A stretch of 64,000 nucleotides of DNA from Symbiodinium natans (GCA_905221605.1 CAJNDS010000458.1:867485-931484); one strand, 5' to 3'. Numbered from the stretch's first letter, positions 1 to 9,858 are shown. Notes: a model not told the origin generated them from the sequence alone. Translations and numbers: made by a program.

Positions 1-420
1 AATGTCTGTGCTGATATTGCGTTTGCATTGATCGTTCTGCGCATCTCATGAACGCATGCCGTGACCGGCAGGAAGCAAACATGCAAACTGCTTCAAGACG
101 GATTTGAGCTGTCATCTTGGCATTAACCCCCCATCCGCCACTTCCTTCCGCCTTCCGAGCGTTCTCACATCACCGGAGACTCAAATCCGGCCTGCGCACT
201 TCCCGGACATGTCCTGAAATCCCTACGCCCCCGAGCCCTAAACCCTAAACCCGTACCCCAAACCCCGAACCCCGAACCCCAAACCCTAAACCCCATACCC
301 CAAACCCTAATGTAGGACCACAGTAGTCGAGCTCCTGTGTGGCACAGGTCCTTGAGAAAGTGCAGGCAGCCCCAAATGAAGTGTCGCAGGTGCGGAGGGG
401 TTCATGAAGAGGCACCCTAG
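1..420. other. Non-coding stretch with a degenerate telomere-like array
   Basis: No convincing exon is seen. Positions about 230-310 hold degenerate CCCTAAA-type units (CCCGAACC, CCCCAAA, CCCTAAA). The rest is unique sequence with no clear splice-bounded reading frame. Confidence 0.5.
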
Positions 421-480
421 GGCTTATACGTGGTGTCTCTTCTCGGGTTGCTTATTTGGGGGGGGACTAGAAGCGGTTTG

Positions 481-575
481 TGTGTGTAGAAAATATACAT
501 ATATAAAAACAAACATGTACATAAACATAAACATATACATATACATACATATTATATATATATATGTATATGTGT
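481..575. repeat. TA/ATAC-rich microsatellite
   Basis: An AT-only run of ATATAC/ATAAAC steps. It is open in some frames only because of its composition and is not a gene. Confidence 0.7.
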
Positions 576-807
576 TGCTAGAAGGCGAGGCTAGGATGGG
601 GAGCGAGAATTTGGCCACAAGCAGCGGGCCTCCAACTCGCTCCCCCCAGCCGCCGCCCTGCAGAAAAGTAACGGTTTTGGGTTTAGGGTCCCCCCCCCCC
701 CCCCCAAAAAAAAAAAGAAGTAAGTCCAGCTGCATGGTGATTGTGGGATTCGGGGTTAGGAGTTTAGGGCTTCGGGCTGGCGACTCAGAGGTTGGGTGTG
801 TAGACCC

Positions 808-964
808 ACAGAGACACACAGACGCACGGAGACGCACGGAGACACCCGCAGAGACACACAGAGACACGCGGAGACACACAGAGACACGCAGAGACACACA
901 GAGACACGCAGAGACACACAGAGACACACAGAAACCCACCGAAACACACACACACACACACACC
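808..964. repeat. GAGACACACA minisatellite ending in a CA tract
   Basis: About a dozen imperfect copies of a 10-bp unit (GAGACACACA/GAGACACGCA) run into a pure CA dinucleotide tract at about 944-964. The long open frames on both strands here are translations of the repeat. Confidence 0.85.
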
Positions 965-1135
965 CACACTTAAATATTCAATGGGGTTTTCCAGTCAACG
1001 GGCTCACTATTGTAGGAAGTATGAATGTTACGTGGTCTGGCCATCCCAATGTCTCCCAAATGCGCTGTACATCCCTCGCGATGATGCTAGGGCTGCAGGC
1101 TAACGGAAGCCAAACGACAAACGACGGGCCTCTAA

Positions 1136-1304
1136 CCTAAACCCGAAACCTTAAACCCGAAACCCTAAACCCCAAAACCCGAAACCCTAAACCCGAAACC
1201 CTAAACCCTAAACCCTAAACCCTAAACCCTAAACCCTAAACCCTAAACCCTAAACCCTAAACCCTAAACCCTAAACCCTAAACCCTAAACCCTAAACCCT
1301 AAAC
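1136..1304. repeat. Telomere-like array, CCCTAAA orientation
   Basis: Degenerate CCCGAAA/CCCTAAA units to about 1198, then about 15 perfect CCCTAAA units. A short TTTAGGG array follows at 1437-1479 and another CCCTAAA array at 1661-1711, so orientation flips twice within 600 bp. Confidence 0.95.
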
Positions 1305-1711
1305 CGCAGCCGCCAGGAAATGTTCGTTCGAATGATATGGCCACGGCGGCTCGTCATCACCACAGGCGCTCACTGGTCTCCGATAGCCTGCCCTCTCCGT
1401 TGTTGGAGGGCTTAGAGCCTAGGGCTTAGGGTGCAGGGTTTAGGGTTTAGGGCTTAGGGTTTAGGGTTTAGGGTTTAGTTTCAGGGCATTTTGTGAACGG
1501 CTTCCCAATACCATCATAAATTTTACAGGCGTTCGAAGCTACTATGTGAAGGAAGTGGGTACTAGCTGCAGTGCAAGCACGAACTCAATTACAAAAACAG
1601 AGTCTCACATGCAGATTAAGGAACAACGACAAATGGTTTCACTTCATTGGCCTGCTCTACCCTAAACCCTAAACCCTAAACCCTAAACCCTAAACCCTAA
1701 ACCCTAAACCC

Positions 1712-2816
1712 TAGGGTCTTTTTGGCTTCAGGCTGTGTTGATTTAACACTCGAATGGTGTGCAAGTTGACCCCCCCCCCCCCCCCCCCCCCCAATTCCAA
1801 GCTCCCAAATCAAGAAACCTACAACCTCCACACCCTGAAGTCCAAACTCCTGTAGACTGTAGGCCCAACGCCTGGGAATTTGTCCTAAGCGCCACGGTCG
1901 TTAATCGTGGTTTGTTGGACCCCATTGGAGCTGCATGATTCAGTTCTCAGAGGAACAACCTAGACAGCACCCAAAGGGACTCGTGTCTAGGGACTTAGGG
2001 TTTGAGAGCAAAATCTTTGCGATGGGCCTCGAGGAACATTAGGAGTCGATGCTTGGAGGCGGGGACATAGGGGTGAGACGTCAAACTGAGTTAAGGGTCT
2101 AGAACTTAGGGAAAGCTGTTGCCCTTTCCACTAAGGATCAAGTCGTGCTGCTTGTCTGAAATCATGCCCCTGTGTGCTGCAAGCTCTTAGCCCAAAACCC
2201 CACTACTGTCCGACTTCTGGAAACCTAAATCCTACACCCTAAACCCTAAGACCCTAAACCCTAAGCCCTAAACCCTCAACCCTAAATCCTAAACCCCTTC
2301 TAAGCCCACAATCAACCTTGAACCCTGACTCCTGCAAGTGCTGGAGCACCTTTTTAAAGCAAACCTCGGCCGTGCCAACATTCCGTGCATGACTGCTCCC
2401 AAATACATAACCCAGAGGGTCCATTAGATTTTGGCTGCCTCTTAGACTCCCCAGAACTTCCAAAACCCTAAATTAGGGAATATACCTTACCCAGAACTTC
2501 CAAAACCCTTAATTAGGGAATATACCTTACTCTATACTAAGGATCTTGATTATGAATCAGGGTAGATTCGGTAGTTTAGGGGTTTTTCGAAGATCTGGGC
2601 TTGAATCCGGGAGTTCGAAGAGCCCTTGAAGAGTCTCAGGGGATCGACATCTACTTCCGCAGTACTCGTTTTAGGAACCGGTAAGTAGCAGACTTGTTAC
2701 TTCGACTGCAAGGCTTTTGCTGCAAAGCCCTAAGCCCCACTGAGTTGACTTGAAGTACGTCCTCGGCTCCTTCCGGCGCTTCTTCGCTCAGGCGTTTGTG
2801 GGGAACTCCCGAAACC
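1712..2816. other. Gene-poor interval with scattered telomere-like units
   Basis: Contains a poly-C run (about 1770-1792), degenerate CCCTAAA units at 2233-2295 and a tandemly repeated 41-bp phrase at about 2446-2530. No exon could be supported by splice sites plus a protein-like frame. Confidence 0.4.
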
Positions 2817-2943
2817 CTAGACCCTAAAACCCTAAAACCCTAAAACCCTAAAACCCTAAAACCCTAAAACCCTAAAACCCTAAAACCCTAAAACCCTAAA
2901 ACCCTAAAACCCTAAAACCCTAAGACCCCAAACCCTAAACCCT
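2817..2943. repeat. Homogeneous 8-mer variant array, CCCTAAAA
   Basis: About 13 consecutive units carry an extra A (CCCTAAAA), then the run returns to CCCTAAA. An array in which every unit has the same variant suggests local amplification of one variant rather than fresh telomerase synthesis. Confidence 0.9.
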
Positions 2944-4109
2944 CCTTCCCCCAAGTGTCCACCTCTCCCCTGTTGTCAGACTTGAAGTGCGCTGGAAGTC
3001 TTGGCCTCCGTGAGCCTCCAAACCCCAAAGCCCCTGAAGCCCTCCGAAGCCCGACAACTTGCCTCAGAGACTCCAAAGAAATTGAGGGGTTAGGGTTTAG
3101 GGTTTTGGGTTTAGGGTCTAGGGTTTAGGGTTTAGGGAAATTCTCGGTAGACCCTTTCGAGAGATTTGACATTTTCCCTTATTGGGTGTAAGAGGGTCAT
3201 ATTCAGCAATGCTCTTCAGAGGGTTTTAAGGGGCATCCTAGAATTGAGGGTCTAGGGTGTAGGGCTTTGGGTTTTCAAATTGGACTTCGCGGAAAGAAGA
3301 GGAAGCCTTCATGAAGGGGCATCGATGTCTCTGGGCTATGTATGGGGTCGGGGGATAGTGAGGGCACGTTGACGGCCCCAGGCCCTAGAGACCACACCCT
3401 GGCTGGGATATGCGGAAGACGGAGCAAGTGGCAGAAAGAGCAGCAATCATAATCGTAATCATGGGTATAGCCATCATGAAGGAAGCAGTCACAATCGCAC
3501 TCTCATAGTAATTTTGGATAAGATTCGTGGCGGCAGGAAGGGCTCAGTCGCATCCTCTGCGCCGTGACCCAGTCAAGGAAGGCTCTGGAAGTTTTGGGGG
3601 ATTGCGCCAAACCCGAAACCCTTAGGATTCTTTGTGCTTAGGGCTTCCGATGTAGAGGTAGATGCCAAGGGACTTTGCCTCGGACCCTTGAGGTTGTACC
3701 CTTGGGATTTGTGGACCCTTTTTAAGATCCCTTCTGGGAATATAAGGGCCATATGAGGGCGTATATGAAGGGAACCTCTTCGGGCAAGTCTTAGGGTGGT
3801 GGTTTATCTCTGAGCGTTGTTGCGCGCGTTGTCGGGAGATATGTCGAGGGACGAGGGCGCTGGGGATTGTTGGGATCGCACGCCCAAGGTCACCTTCCGA
3901 AACCCCAACTCACTATAGGGTTCTCAAGGGAGGGGGTGCGTTCAAGGGGAGTATGTGACCCAAGCCTAAGGCTCTCTGAGCTTCCCCAAGGTTCCCTAGG
4001 TACCTACCTACCCCCCATGAACTTCCCGTCCCTTAAGGACCCTATAAACCCCCTCTCTTTTCGGACCCGCGGTTGACACACTTCGGTGCGAAAGCAAGAT
4101 GCAGTCTTA
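2944..4109. other. Intergenic or intronic unique sequence
   Basis: Unique DNA with a short TTTAGGG run at about 3088-3137. A short hydrophobic open frame at about 3414-3508 (IIIVIMGIAIMKEA) lies here without support from splice sites. I see no gene I would defend. Confidence 0.35.
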
Positions 4110-4243
4110 CTTGGTAGCCCAGTGGTGCCCTTTTGCCCATTTTTTGGTTCAAGGCCCTCTTGTGCGGTAACCAACCCCCCAAAAAAGGGGGGGATGCCTT
4201 TAATTAATACCCTAAACCCTATCATGGTTACTGAGCTACCAAG
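4110..4243 (+). mobile_element. Introner-like element, family A (CTTGGTAG ends)
   Basis: Ends are inverted repeats: CTTGGTAGCCCAG at the left and CTGAGCTACCAAG at the right. Flanks are CTTA and CTTG, an imperfect 4-bp target duplication. The interior has the shared phrases CAGTGGTGCCCTTTT, GGTTCAAGG and GGTAACCAACC also seen at 30447-30560 and 35918-36127, plus a short CCCTAAA piece near the right end. No coding capacity, so it would depend on an enzyme made elsewhere. Confidence 0.75.
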
Positions 4244-4284
4244 CTTGTAGGAGGCCAGGTAAGCAGCAACAACCCACCTGTACC

Positions 4285-4387
4285 CTTAGGAGCTGAATGA
4301 GCACACTTTACACTTTTGGGGATACGATAATCACCTATAGAACTGAAGGTGCACACTTTTTGAGGGCTTATGAACTCAGCAACTAAG
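4285..4387 (+). mobile_element. Introner-like element, family C (CTTAGTAGCTGAG ends)
   Basis: Starts CTTAGGAGCTGAATGAG, contains the conserved CACACTTTACACTTTTGG and GGGCTTATGAACTCAGC phrases, and ends CAACTAAG. Copies occur at 11774-11873 and 34427-34643 and a 5' half at about 12703-12780. A TA microsatellite follows at once (4389-4456), so the true right end may lie beyond it. Confidence 0.65.
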
Positions 4388-4388
<1 letters not shown>

Positions 4389-4430
<42 letters not shown>

Positions 4431-4456
4431 CAAATATATATATATATATATATATA
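4389..4456. repeat. TA microsatellite
   Basis: Nearly pure (TA)n with a few interruptions, abutting the right end of the introner-like element. Confidence 0.9.
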
Positions 4457-4521
4457 CATACAGATATATTGTGATACAATAGTACAAGACCATGTTGTAC
4501 TCTTGAATCCACACCCACCTG

Positions 4522-4579
4522 TACCTGCCCTTTCATCAAAGCTTCCAGCAGGGCGGCGAGGCTGTGAAAGCATCGTGGC
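4522..4579 (-). CDS. Possible minus-strand exon, unknown
   Basis: On the minus strand, an acceptor ending GTGCAG is followed by a short frame reading FHSLAALLEALMKGQ and then a good donor, CAG|GTACAG. No family is recognised. The protein-like frame and two plausible splice sites are the only support. Confidence 0.3.
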
Positions 4580-4738
4580 TGCACGCCAGACGATCGTAAG
4601 CCCTAAGCCCTAAACCCTAGACCCTAAACTTTGCACCTTGTAAATGCATGGTAGTCAGCAAAAGTGGCAAACAAGGTTGGGTATGAGGCCTGGGAGGCCT
4701 AAACCCTGCTCCCCTGCAAGCCATACATGGGGGTTTCC

Positions 4739-4975
4739 ACAAATGGGGGTACCCTGGTGGGGGGAGGGGAGTTAGGGTTGAGGGTTGAGGGTTGCGGGTT
4801 GAGGGTTGAGGGGGTTGAGGGTTTAGGGTTTAGGGTTTAGAGGGGGGGGGTCCCTTTAAGGGGATTCTACCTGCCGTCCTTAGGGAACCGGCCGCCAGGA
4901 TTTAGGGTTTAGGGTTTAGGGAATAGGGTTTAGGGTTTAGAAATCAGGGTTTAGGATTTAGGGTTTAGGGTACCA
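4739..4975. repeat. GGGTTGA/GGGTTTA variant array and TTTAGGG arrays
   Basis: A run of GGGTTGA units grades into TTTAGGG (4739-4853), then a second TTTAGGG cluster lies at 4898-4970. Confidence 0.85.
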
Positions 4976-5177
4976 AGGCCCCAGGTTGTAGGGATCGCGT
5001 CGGTTGTCATTATCAGTGTGCAGCTGTTGGTACAGTGATTCTGCTGCGTGTCAGTAGGTCCCTCAGACTCCGAGCACATCCTAGCCCGATGCGTCTGGAC
5101 CCCTAACCCCGAAGCCCTAAACCCGTAAATCCCCAAACCCCCAAACCCTAAGCCCCAAACCCCAAACCCCACACCCT

Positions 5178-5231
5178 TAGCCCTAAACCCTAAACCCTAA
5201 ACCCTAAACCCTAAACCCTAAACCCTAAACC
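5178..5231. repeat. Telomere-like array, CCCTAAA orientation
   Basis: About seven units end 9 bp before the first EF-hand exon, so they probably occupy the 3' end of the preceding intron. Confidence 0.9.
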
Positions 5232-5239
5232 TTTCAAAG

Positions 5240-6938
5240 GTGGACATGCCAGCGTCGGACCTGAAGTTCCTCTTCGAGGTCCTCGACGAAGACGACGACG
5301 GCCGGCGCCCGAATGTCTTGCTTATGGCATTTAGGGTTTAGGGTTTAGGGTTTAGGGTTTAGGGTTTAGGGTTTAGGGTTTAGGGTTTAGGGTTTAGGGT
5401 TTAGGGTTTAGGGTTTAGGGTTTAGGGTTTAGGGTTAAGGGTTTACGGGTTCAGGGTTTAGAGGTTTAGGGTTTAGAGGGTTTAGAGGTTTAGGGAGCTT
5501 AAAGTTTCGGGCTGTAACTGTTTGTGTTTCTCTCTCTCTCTCTCTGTCTCTCTCTCCCTCTCTTTCTGTCTCTGTCTGGGTTTCATGTTGTGTGCCCTAA
5601 ACCCTAAACGCTAAACCCTAAACGCTAGACCCTAACTCGCTGCCCCCTCTCTGCCTCTTTGGCCTCTTGGCTGGCCATCGGGGCTTTGCGGCTTGAAGTT
5701 CCGGACCTATATGAAGCAGGGTTTATATTACTGTTTTTGGTGACTGTATATAAGGTTCCTTTTCAAAATTGGTGAGTGTATACACTTGGTGTCCTTTTGG
5801 GGGTACAAGAAATATAAACCCTACTTCATATGTTTTGTTACAACCCGTATTGTGCCAATGTGCATGTCAGTCTATTTTGCTGTTGTACTGGAAATGTGCT
5901 AGTCCTGCGGTACGTAGCAGCACTTATCGCTGTCGTATAGTCTACGACTCAAGACTGCACCTATCTGTGCTATGTGTTTTCCTCCGATGCTCAGCAGACA
6001 TCAAGAAGGTCAAGCTCGGGTTCCTGAAATGAAGCAGGCCCCAAAACCCTAAATCCTCCACCGGAAGCCGGAAGCCCTCTCCTAAACCCTAAACCCTAAA
6101 CCCTTAACCCTAAACCCTAAACCCTAAACCCTAAACCCTAAACGACCCTGTATCTTTCCGAGGCACGCTGTCCATCCGCGAGATGGTACAGCTGGGCGCT
6201 CTGGAGGCCACAATTGCAAGTGTTCCGGGTTTAGGGTTTAGGGCCGTTTAGGGTTCAGGGTTAAGGGTTTAGGGTTTAGGGTTTGGGGTTTAGGGTTTAG
6301 GGTTTAGGGTTAAGTCCAACCTTTGAAGGGAACAATTTGGTGCCTCCTGGCTCTGGAGGGGTTTTGAGTTTTGAGGGGTCGGCTTTCGGGCTCATAGCCT
6401 TCAGATGCGTATGTTTTGGCTGCTTCGGTCCACAGCAGTTGCCTTGAATCTTGCCCCTAAACTCTTAAGCCCTGAGCGGCTGAACAAGCCCTGAGCCCTA
6501 TAACTATAACCCTAAACCCTAAACCTAAACCCTAAACGAATCTCACGGCTCGCTCCAGTCTTGGGGTCACTCTAAACCCTAACCCCTAAACCCTATAGCT
6601 CCTAAACCCCTAAACCTTGTAGACTTTTGCTTGGGGGGGTTCGCCACGAGGTGCAAGATGCACTACTCCTGTCCGAGCACCTGGACAAGCAGGAGGCAAG
6701 TCCTTGTCTGAGGGCGACGTTCTAAGTTTTGTGTTTTGTGAGATCTGGGTCATAAACCCTAAACCCTAAACCCTAAACCCTAAACCCTAAACCCTAACCC
6801 CTAAGCCCTAAACCCTAAACCCTAAACCCTAAACACTAAACCCTAAACCCTAAACCCAAGCCGAGCCTCTTGGGAGGATGGCGAGATAAGCCTCGAGGAG
6901 CTGATGACCTTGGCACCCCGGTGGAAATATGACACGCG
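5240..6938 (+). CDS. EF-hand protein, four exons in telomere-repeat introns
   Basis: Proposed exons: 5240-5300, 6163-6221, 6651-6695 and 6877-6938. All joins keep one frame. The first join gives a canonical 12-residue calcium loop, DEDDDGTLSIRE (acidic at 1, 3, 5, G6, L8, E12), preceded by the helix DLKFLFEVL. The third join gives a second loop, DKQEDGEISLEE (D1, Q3, D5, G6, I8, E12). Neither loop exists without splicing, which is strong evidence for the exons. Donors are GC (5301), GT (6222) and AG|GCAAGT (6696); acceptors are AAG, GAG, GAG and GAG. The introns are filled with TTTAGGG and CCCTAAA arrays. The product probably binds calcium; 5' and 3' exons are not identified. A short frame at about 4990-5090 (VGTVILLRVSRSLRLRAHP) could be an upstream membrane segment, which would fit an EF-hand ion channel, but that is speculation. 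Confidence 0.65.
5331..5437. repeat. Telomere-like array, TTTAGGG orientation (intronic)
   Basis: About 15 TTTAGGG units begin 30 bp after the first EF-hand exon, inside the proposed first intron. Degenerate units continue to about 5490. Confidence 0.95.
5709..5831. mobile_element. 123-bp foldback element with 21-bp terminal inverted repeats
   Basis: Left end 5709-5729 begins ATATGAAGCAGGG; right end 5811-5831 finishes CCCTACTTCATAT. The two are inverted copies with a single mismatch over 21 bp. It lies in the first intron of the EF-hand gene and encodes nothing. No target duplication is obvious. Confidence 0.75.
6083..6313. repeat. Opposed arrays flanking EF-hand exon 2
   Basis: CCCTAAA units at 6083-6143 end 19 bp before exon 2, and TTTAGGG units at 6226-6313 begin 4 bp after it. 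The exon sits between arrays that point in opposite directions. Confidence 0.9.
6753..6857. repeat. Telomere-like array, CCCTAAA orientation (intronic)
   Basis: About 14 units lie inside the 181-bp third intron of the EF-hand gene and make up more than half of it. Confidence 0.95.
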
Positions 6939-6944
6939 GTTTGT

Positions 6945-7100
6945 TGAGGGTTTAGGGTTGGAGGGTTGAGGGTTGAGGGTTTAGGGTTTAGGGTTTAGGG
7001 TTTAGGGTTTAGGGTTTAGGGTTTAGGGTTTAGGGTTTAGGGTTTAGGGTTTTGGAGGGTTTAGGGTTTTGGAGGGTTTAGGGTTTAGGGTTTAGGATTT
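6945..7100. repeat. Telomere-like array, TTTAGGG orientation
   Basis: Begins a few bases after the end of EF-hand exon 4: GGGTTGA variants, then about 15 TTTAGGG units with a few interruptions. Confidence 0.95.
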
Positions 7101-7223
7101 CTTAGTATGAGTCCCTTACCTTCTATAAGGGGTTCTGAAGTATGGGCCCTTGGGTTTTATAAGGTAATATAAGGGGTATGTAAGGGAGCCCCCTGCAAGG
7201 GCCCTCGAAGGAAAGCCTCCTCA

Positions 7224-7388
7224 TTGGGATGTTCCCCCTTATGCTAACATTAATAGGGATTGTACTGGGGGGGGGGGGGCGTACTATAATCCCTATCAAG
7301 GACTGATAGGGGTCATCATAGGGATTCCAACAAGGATTATCATGGGGATTATAATCGGGATTCTAATCGGGGGTACTGTAATCCCAAT
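7224..7388. mobile_element. Foldback element, family D (TTGGGAT ends)
   Basis: Left end TTGGGATGTTCCCCC, right end GGGGGTACTGTAATCCCAA, inverted to each other over the outer bases. It contains AATAGGGATTGTA and a poly-G run, also found in the related elements at 26374-26482 and 60238-60342. No coding capacity. Confidence 0.55.
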
Positions 7389-7438
7389 TAAGGACTGCTA
7401 GTAAAACGGGGAAAATCCCAACCTCCTCAGGTCACCGG

Positions 7439-7717
7439 TCACGTCGGCGATGAGTTCGTCGACTCGCTGAAAGGTCTCTTCGCGGCGACCACGAAATAGC
7501 CATAAAACCCAAGCGCGCCAACTACGCCCAAAGCAATTCCTACGCACCCTGCGCGATCCCTGTAAAAAAAAGCTGTGAGCCGTAAGAAAGCCACATAACC
7601 CTACCAGCCTCTGCGCATCCTGGACATGCTGGCAACTGCCAGCAGCATTTCCCTTCTGGACGTGCCGATGTTTCACCAGATCCTGCTGGTCCAAAACCAC
7701 CAGAGGCGGCATTGGCG
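7439..7717 (-). CDS. Likely minus-strand gene end with a hydrophobic segment
   Basis: Two exons are proposed, 7600-7717 and 7439-7559, joined across a 40-bp intron (GTTATG donor, TTTTTTTTACAG acceptor). The join is in frame and gives a membrane-like segment, VGIALGVVGALGFYGYFVV, then KRPFSESTNSS and a TGA at 7439-7441. The acceptor before 7717 is TTTGCAG. Without splicing, the same start continues in another open frame to 7398 with a charged tail (EETFQRVDELIADVTGDLRRL), so the intron could be retained or false. No family recognised. A further open stretch at 7874-8104 on this strand may be an upstream exon. Confidence 0.4.
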
Positions 7718-7873
7718 CTGCAAAGCAGCGCCTTCCTTATACAACTGTGGACTCTTGGGCTTATGAGGCCCAAGGCAACGCCGGTCCTAAGTCTGCGGAA
7801 AGAGCCACTCAAAACCCTGAAGACTCTAAAGACCCTAAACTCTAAACACTAACCCCCACCCCTCCGCAATGAC

Positions 7874-8104
7874 TCAACCATCTACGCCGGGCGCTTGAAG
7901 CTGTTTTGGGGGGCAAGTGCAGTCCCTGAGCCTCAGCTTTCGTGAGAAAAGATGCGCGACAACTTCGGTTTGGTGCGGGTGGCCTTCGGTCTTGTCAGGG
8001 TTTGGGGTGCAAGGGCTAGGGCCTTGTAGGAATTCCTTTATTTGAGGTTCGAGCTCTTTCTTGCATTTCCCCGATTCCCCTCGAATTGGGATTCCAGGCC
8101 GCAT
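7874..8104 (-). CDS. Possible minus-strand exon, charged, unknown
   Basis: An open frame of 76 codons with ordinary residue composition (GKCKKELEPQIKEFLQG at the start; HLFSRKLRLRDCTCPPK near the end). It is not repeat-derived, apart from a short CCCTGACC piece. It lies upstream of the minus-strand exons at 7439-7717. No family recognised. Confidence 0.3.
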   Translation of the reverse strand: MRPGIPIRGESGKCKKELEPQIKEFLQGPSPCTPNPDKTEGHPHQTEVVAHLFSRKLRLRDCTCPPKQLQAPGVDG

Positions 8105-8166
8105 GCCCTCAAGCCCCTCGACCCCGCAACAAAATAAGCCCTCGACCCCTCAGCCCTCGAATCCCC

Positions 8167-8328
8167 AAACCCTAAACCCGAAACCCTAAACCCCCAACCC
8201 TAAACCCTAAACCCTAGACCCGCCAATTTTCCCAACCGGCGAGTGCCTTGGACCACATCTGGTGCCCAAACCCTAAACCCTAAACCCTAAACCCTAAACC
8301 CTAAACCCTAAACCCTAAACCCTAAACT
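8167..8328. repeat. Telomere-like arrays, CCCTAAA orientation
   Basis: Degenerate at 8167-8220, then eight or nine perfect units at 8269-8328 that end at the CTTAAG palindrome. Confidence 0.9.
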
Positions 8329-8334
8329 CTTAAG

Positions 8335-8359
8335 CTTAAGCCTGAGTGCTCAGCTTAAG
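8335..8359. repeat. CTTAAG-ended palindrome (left boundary)
   Basis: CTTAAGCCTGAG and CTCAGCTTAAG face each other across two bases, with one unpaired base in the left arm. A similar palindrome lies at 9924-9945, and the repeat cluster lies between them. Confidence 0.75.
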
Positions 8360-8421
8360 CCTTCTTACGTACAGGAGCGTACCACACCTTGACGGGAATG
8401 TAAACAAATGACCTTCTAAGT

Positions 8422-8477
8422 CTTACCTAGAGGTAAATGGTAATTATAGAATATAATTACAGCCATTTACAGGTAAG
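8422..8477. repeat. 56-bp hairpin, copy 1
   Basis: Arms CTTACCT..GTAAATGG.TAATTAT and ATAATTA..CCATTTAC..GGTAAG form an almost complete inverted repeat around a five-base centre. Copy 2 is at 9802-9858 in the same orientation. Confidence 0.8.
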
Positions 8478-8570
8478 TGCATGTCTGTATACAAATATTC
8501 TTTAATATTTCTATAGACAGTACTGTCAGTATTAATACAAGTATTATTGTTAGCCCTAAACCCAGGTCAT

Positions 8571-9790
8571 CAAACCCGGATCAGAAAATGGACCCTCGAG
8601 TGCTCGTGGCCAGCCAAAGGCCTTGGAGCCAAAAATTACTCGGGAACAGCGCGTTTTTTTTTGTCTGGCCTTGCTAAACCGTGGTGGAAGCCAAAAATTA
8701 CTCCAAAACAGTGCGTTTCTCTTTGTGTGGCTTGTCTGAAGCTCTTTCGAAGGTCTGAAAAGCTCTTTCGAAGGTCTGAAGGAGGCTGAAAGCTTTTTCG
8801 AGATCCCAAGGAGGCTCCGTGAGGGGTACCCCAGGATTCGGGAAAAATGGCTCGATTCCTAGTTAATTTTAAATAGATTTTAAATAGCGGAAATTACCCC
8901 CTGATTTTCTAAAATTCTGGCCTTCTTGTCAGTAGCCCAGGAGAAGGTGAGCTCCCCTCTGCCTTGTCAAACCCGGATCAGAAAATAGACCCTCGAGTGC
9001 TCGTGGCCAGCCAAAGGCCTTGGAGCCAAAAATTACTCGGGAACAGCGCGTTTTTCTTTGTCTGGCCTCGCTAAATCGTGGTGGAAGCCAAAAATTATTC
9101 CAAAACAGTGCGTTTCTCTTTGCGTGGCCTCTCTGAAGCTCTTTCGAAGGTCTGAAGGAGGCTGAAAGCTTTTTTGAAGGTCCCAGGGAGGCTCCGTGGG
9201 GGGTACCCCAGGATTCGGGAAAAATGGCTCGATTCCCAATTAATTTTAAATAGATTTTATATAGCGGAAATTACCCCCTCATTTTCTAAAATTCTGGCCT
9301 TCTTGTGGGGGTAGCCCAGGAGAGGGTAAGCCACCCTAAGCCCCAGTCAAACCCGGATCAAAAAATGGACCCTCGAGTGCTCGTGGCCAGCCAAAGGCCT
9401 TGGAGCCAAAAATTACTCGGGAACAGCGCGTTTTTCCTTGTCTGGCCTTGCTAAATGGCTTCTCTGAAGCCACCCTAAGCCCCAGTCAAACCCGGATCAA
9501 AAAATGGACCCTCGAGTGCTCGTGGCCAGCCAAATGCCTGGAGCCAAAAATTACTCGGGAACAGCACGTTTTTCTTTGTCTGGCCTTGCTAAATCGTGCT
9601 TGGGGCCAAAAATTACTCCAAAACAGTGCGTTTCTTTGTGTGTGGTCTCTTTAAGTGCGTTTTTCTTTGTCTGGCCTTTCTAAATCGTGCTTGGAGCCAA
9701 AAATTACTCCAAAACAAGGCGTTTTTCTGTGTGGAGTACCCCACAGGAGGGGGTAAGCCCCCCTAAGCCACCCAAAGGCCTTAGCAAGCC
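8571..9790 (+). repeat. Dispersed tandem repeat, four units of decreasing length
   Basis: Units begin with CAAACCCGGATCA at 8571, 8968, 9348 and 9487. Units 1 and 2 are about 397 and 380 bp and nearly identical; units 3 and 4 are shortened. Each carries ACCCTCGAGTGCTCGTGG, GCCAAAAATTACTC and, in the full units, an AT-rich stretch with TTTTAAATAG. Short open frames here repeat with the unit and are not genes. Confidence 0.85.
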
Positions 9791-9801
9791 GACTTTCTAG
9801 T

Positions 9802-9858
9802 CTTACCTAGAAGTAAATGGTAATTATGGAACATAATTACAGCCATTTACTGTGTAAG
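9802..9858. repeat. Hairpin, copy 2
   Basis: Same arms as the hairpin at 8422-8477, with a few substitutions near the centre and outer end. Together they bracket the tandem repeat. Confidence 0.8.

Noticed and set aside
424-969. 181- to 189-codon open frames on both strands
   Set aside because: They run through TA, poly-C and GAGACACACA repeats and have repeat composition.
990-1135. Possible continuation of a 114-codon plus frame
   Set aside because: The first part is the minisatellite translation; the remainder has no splice context.
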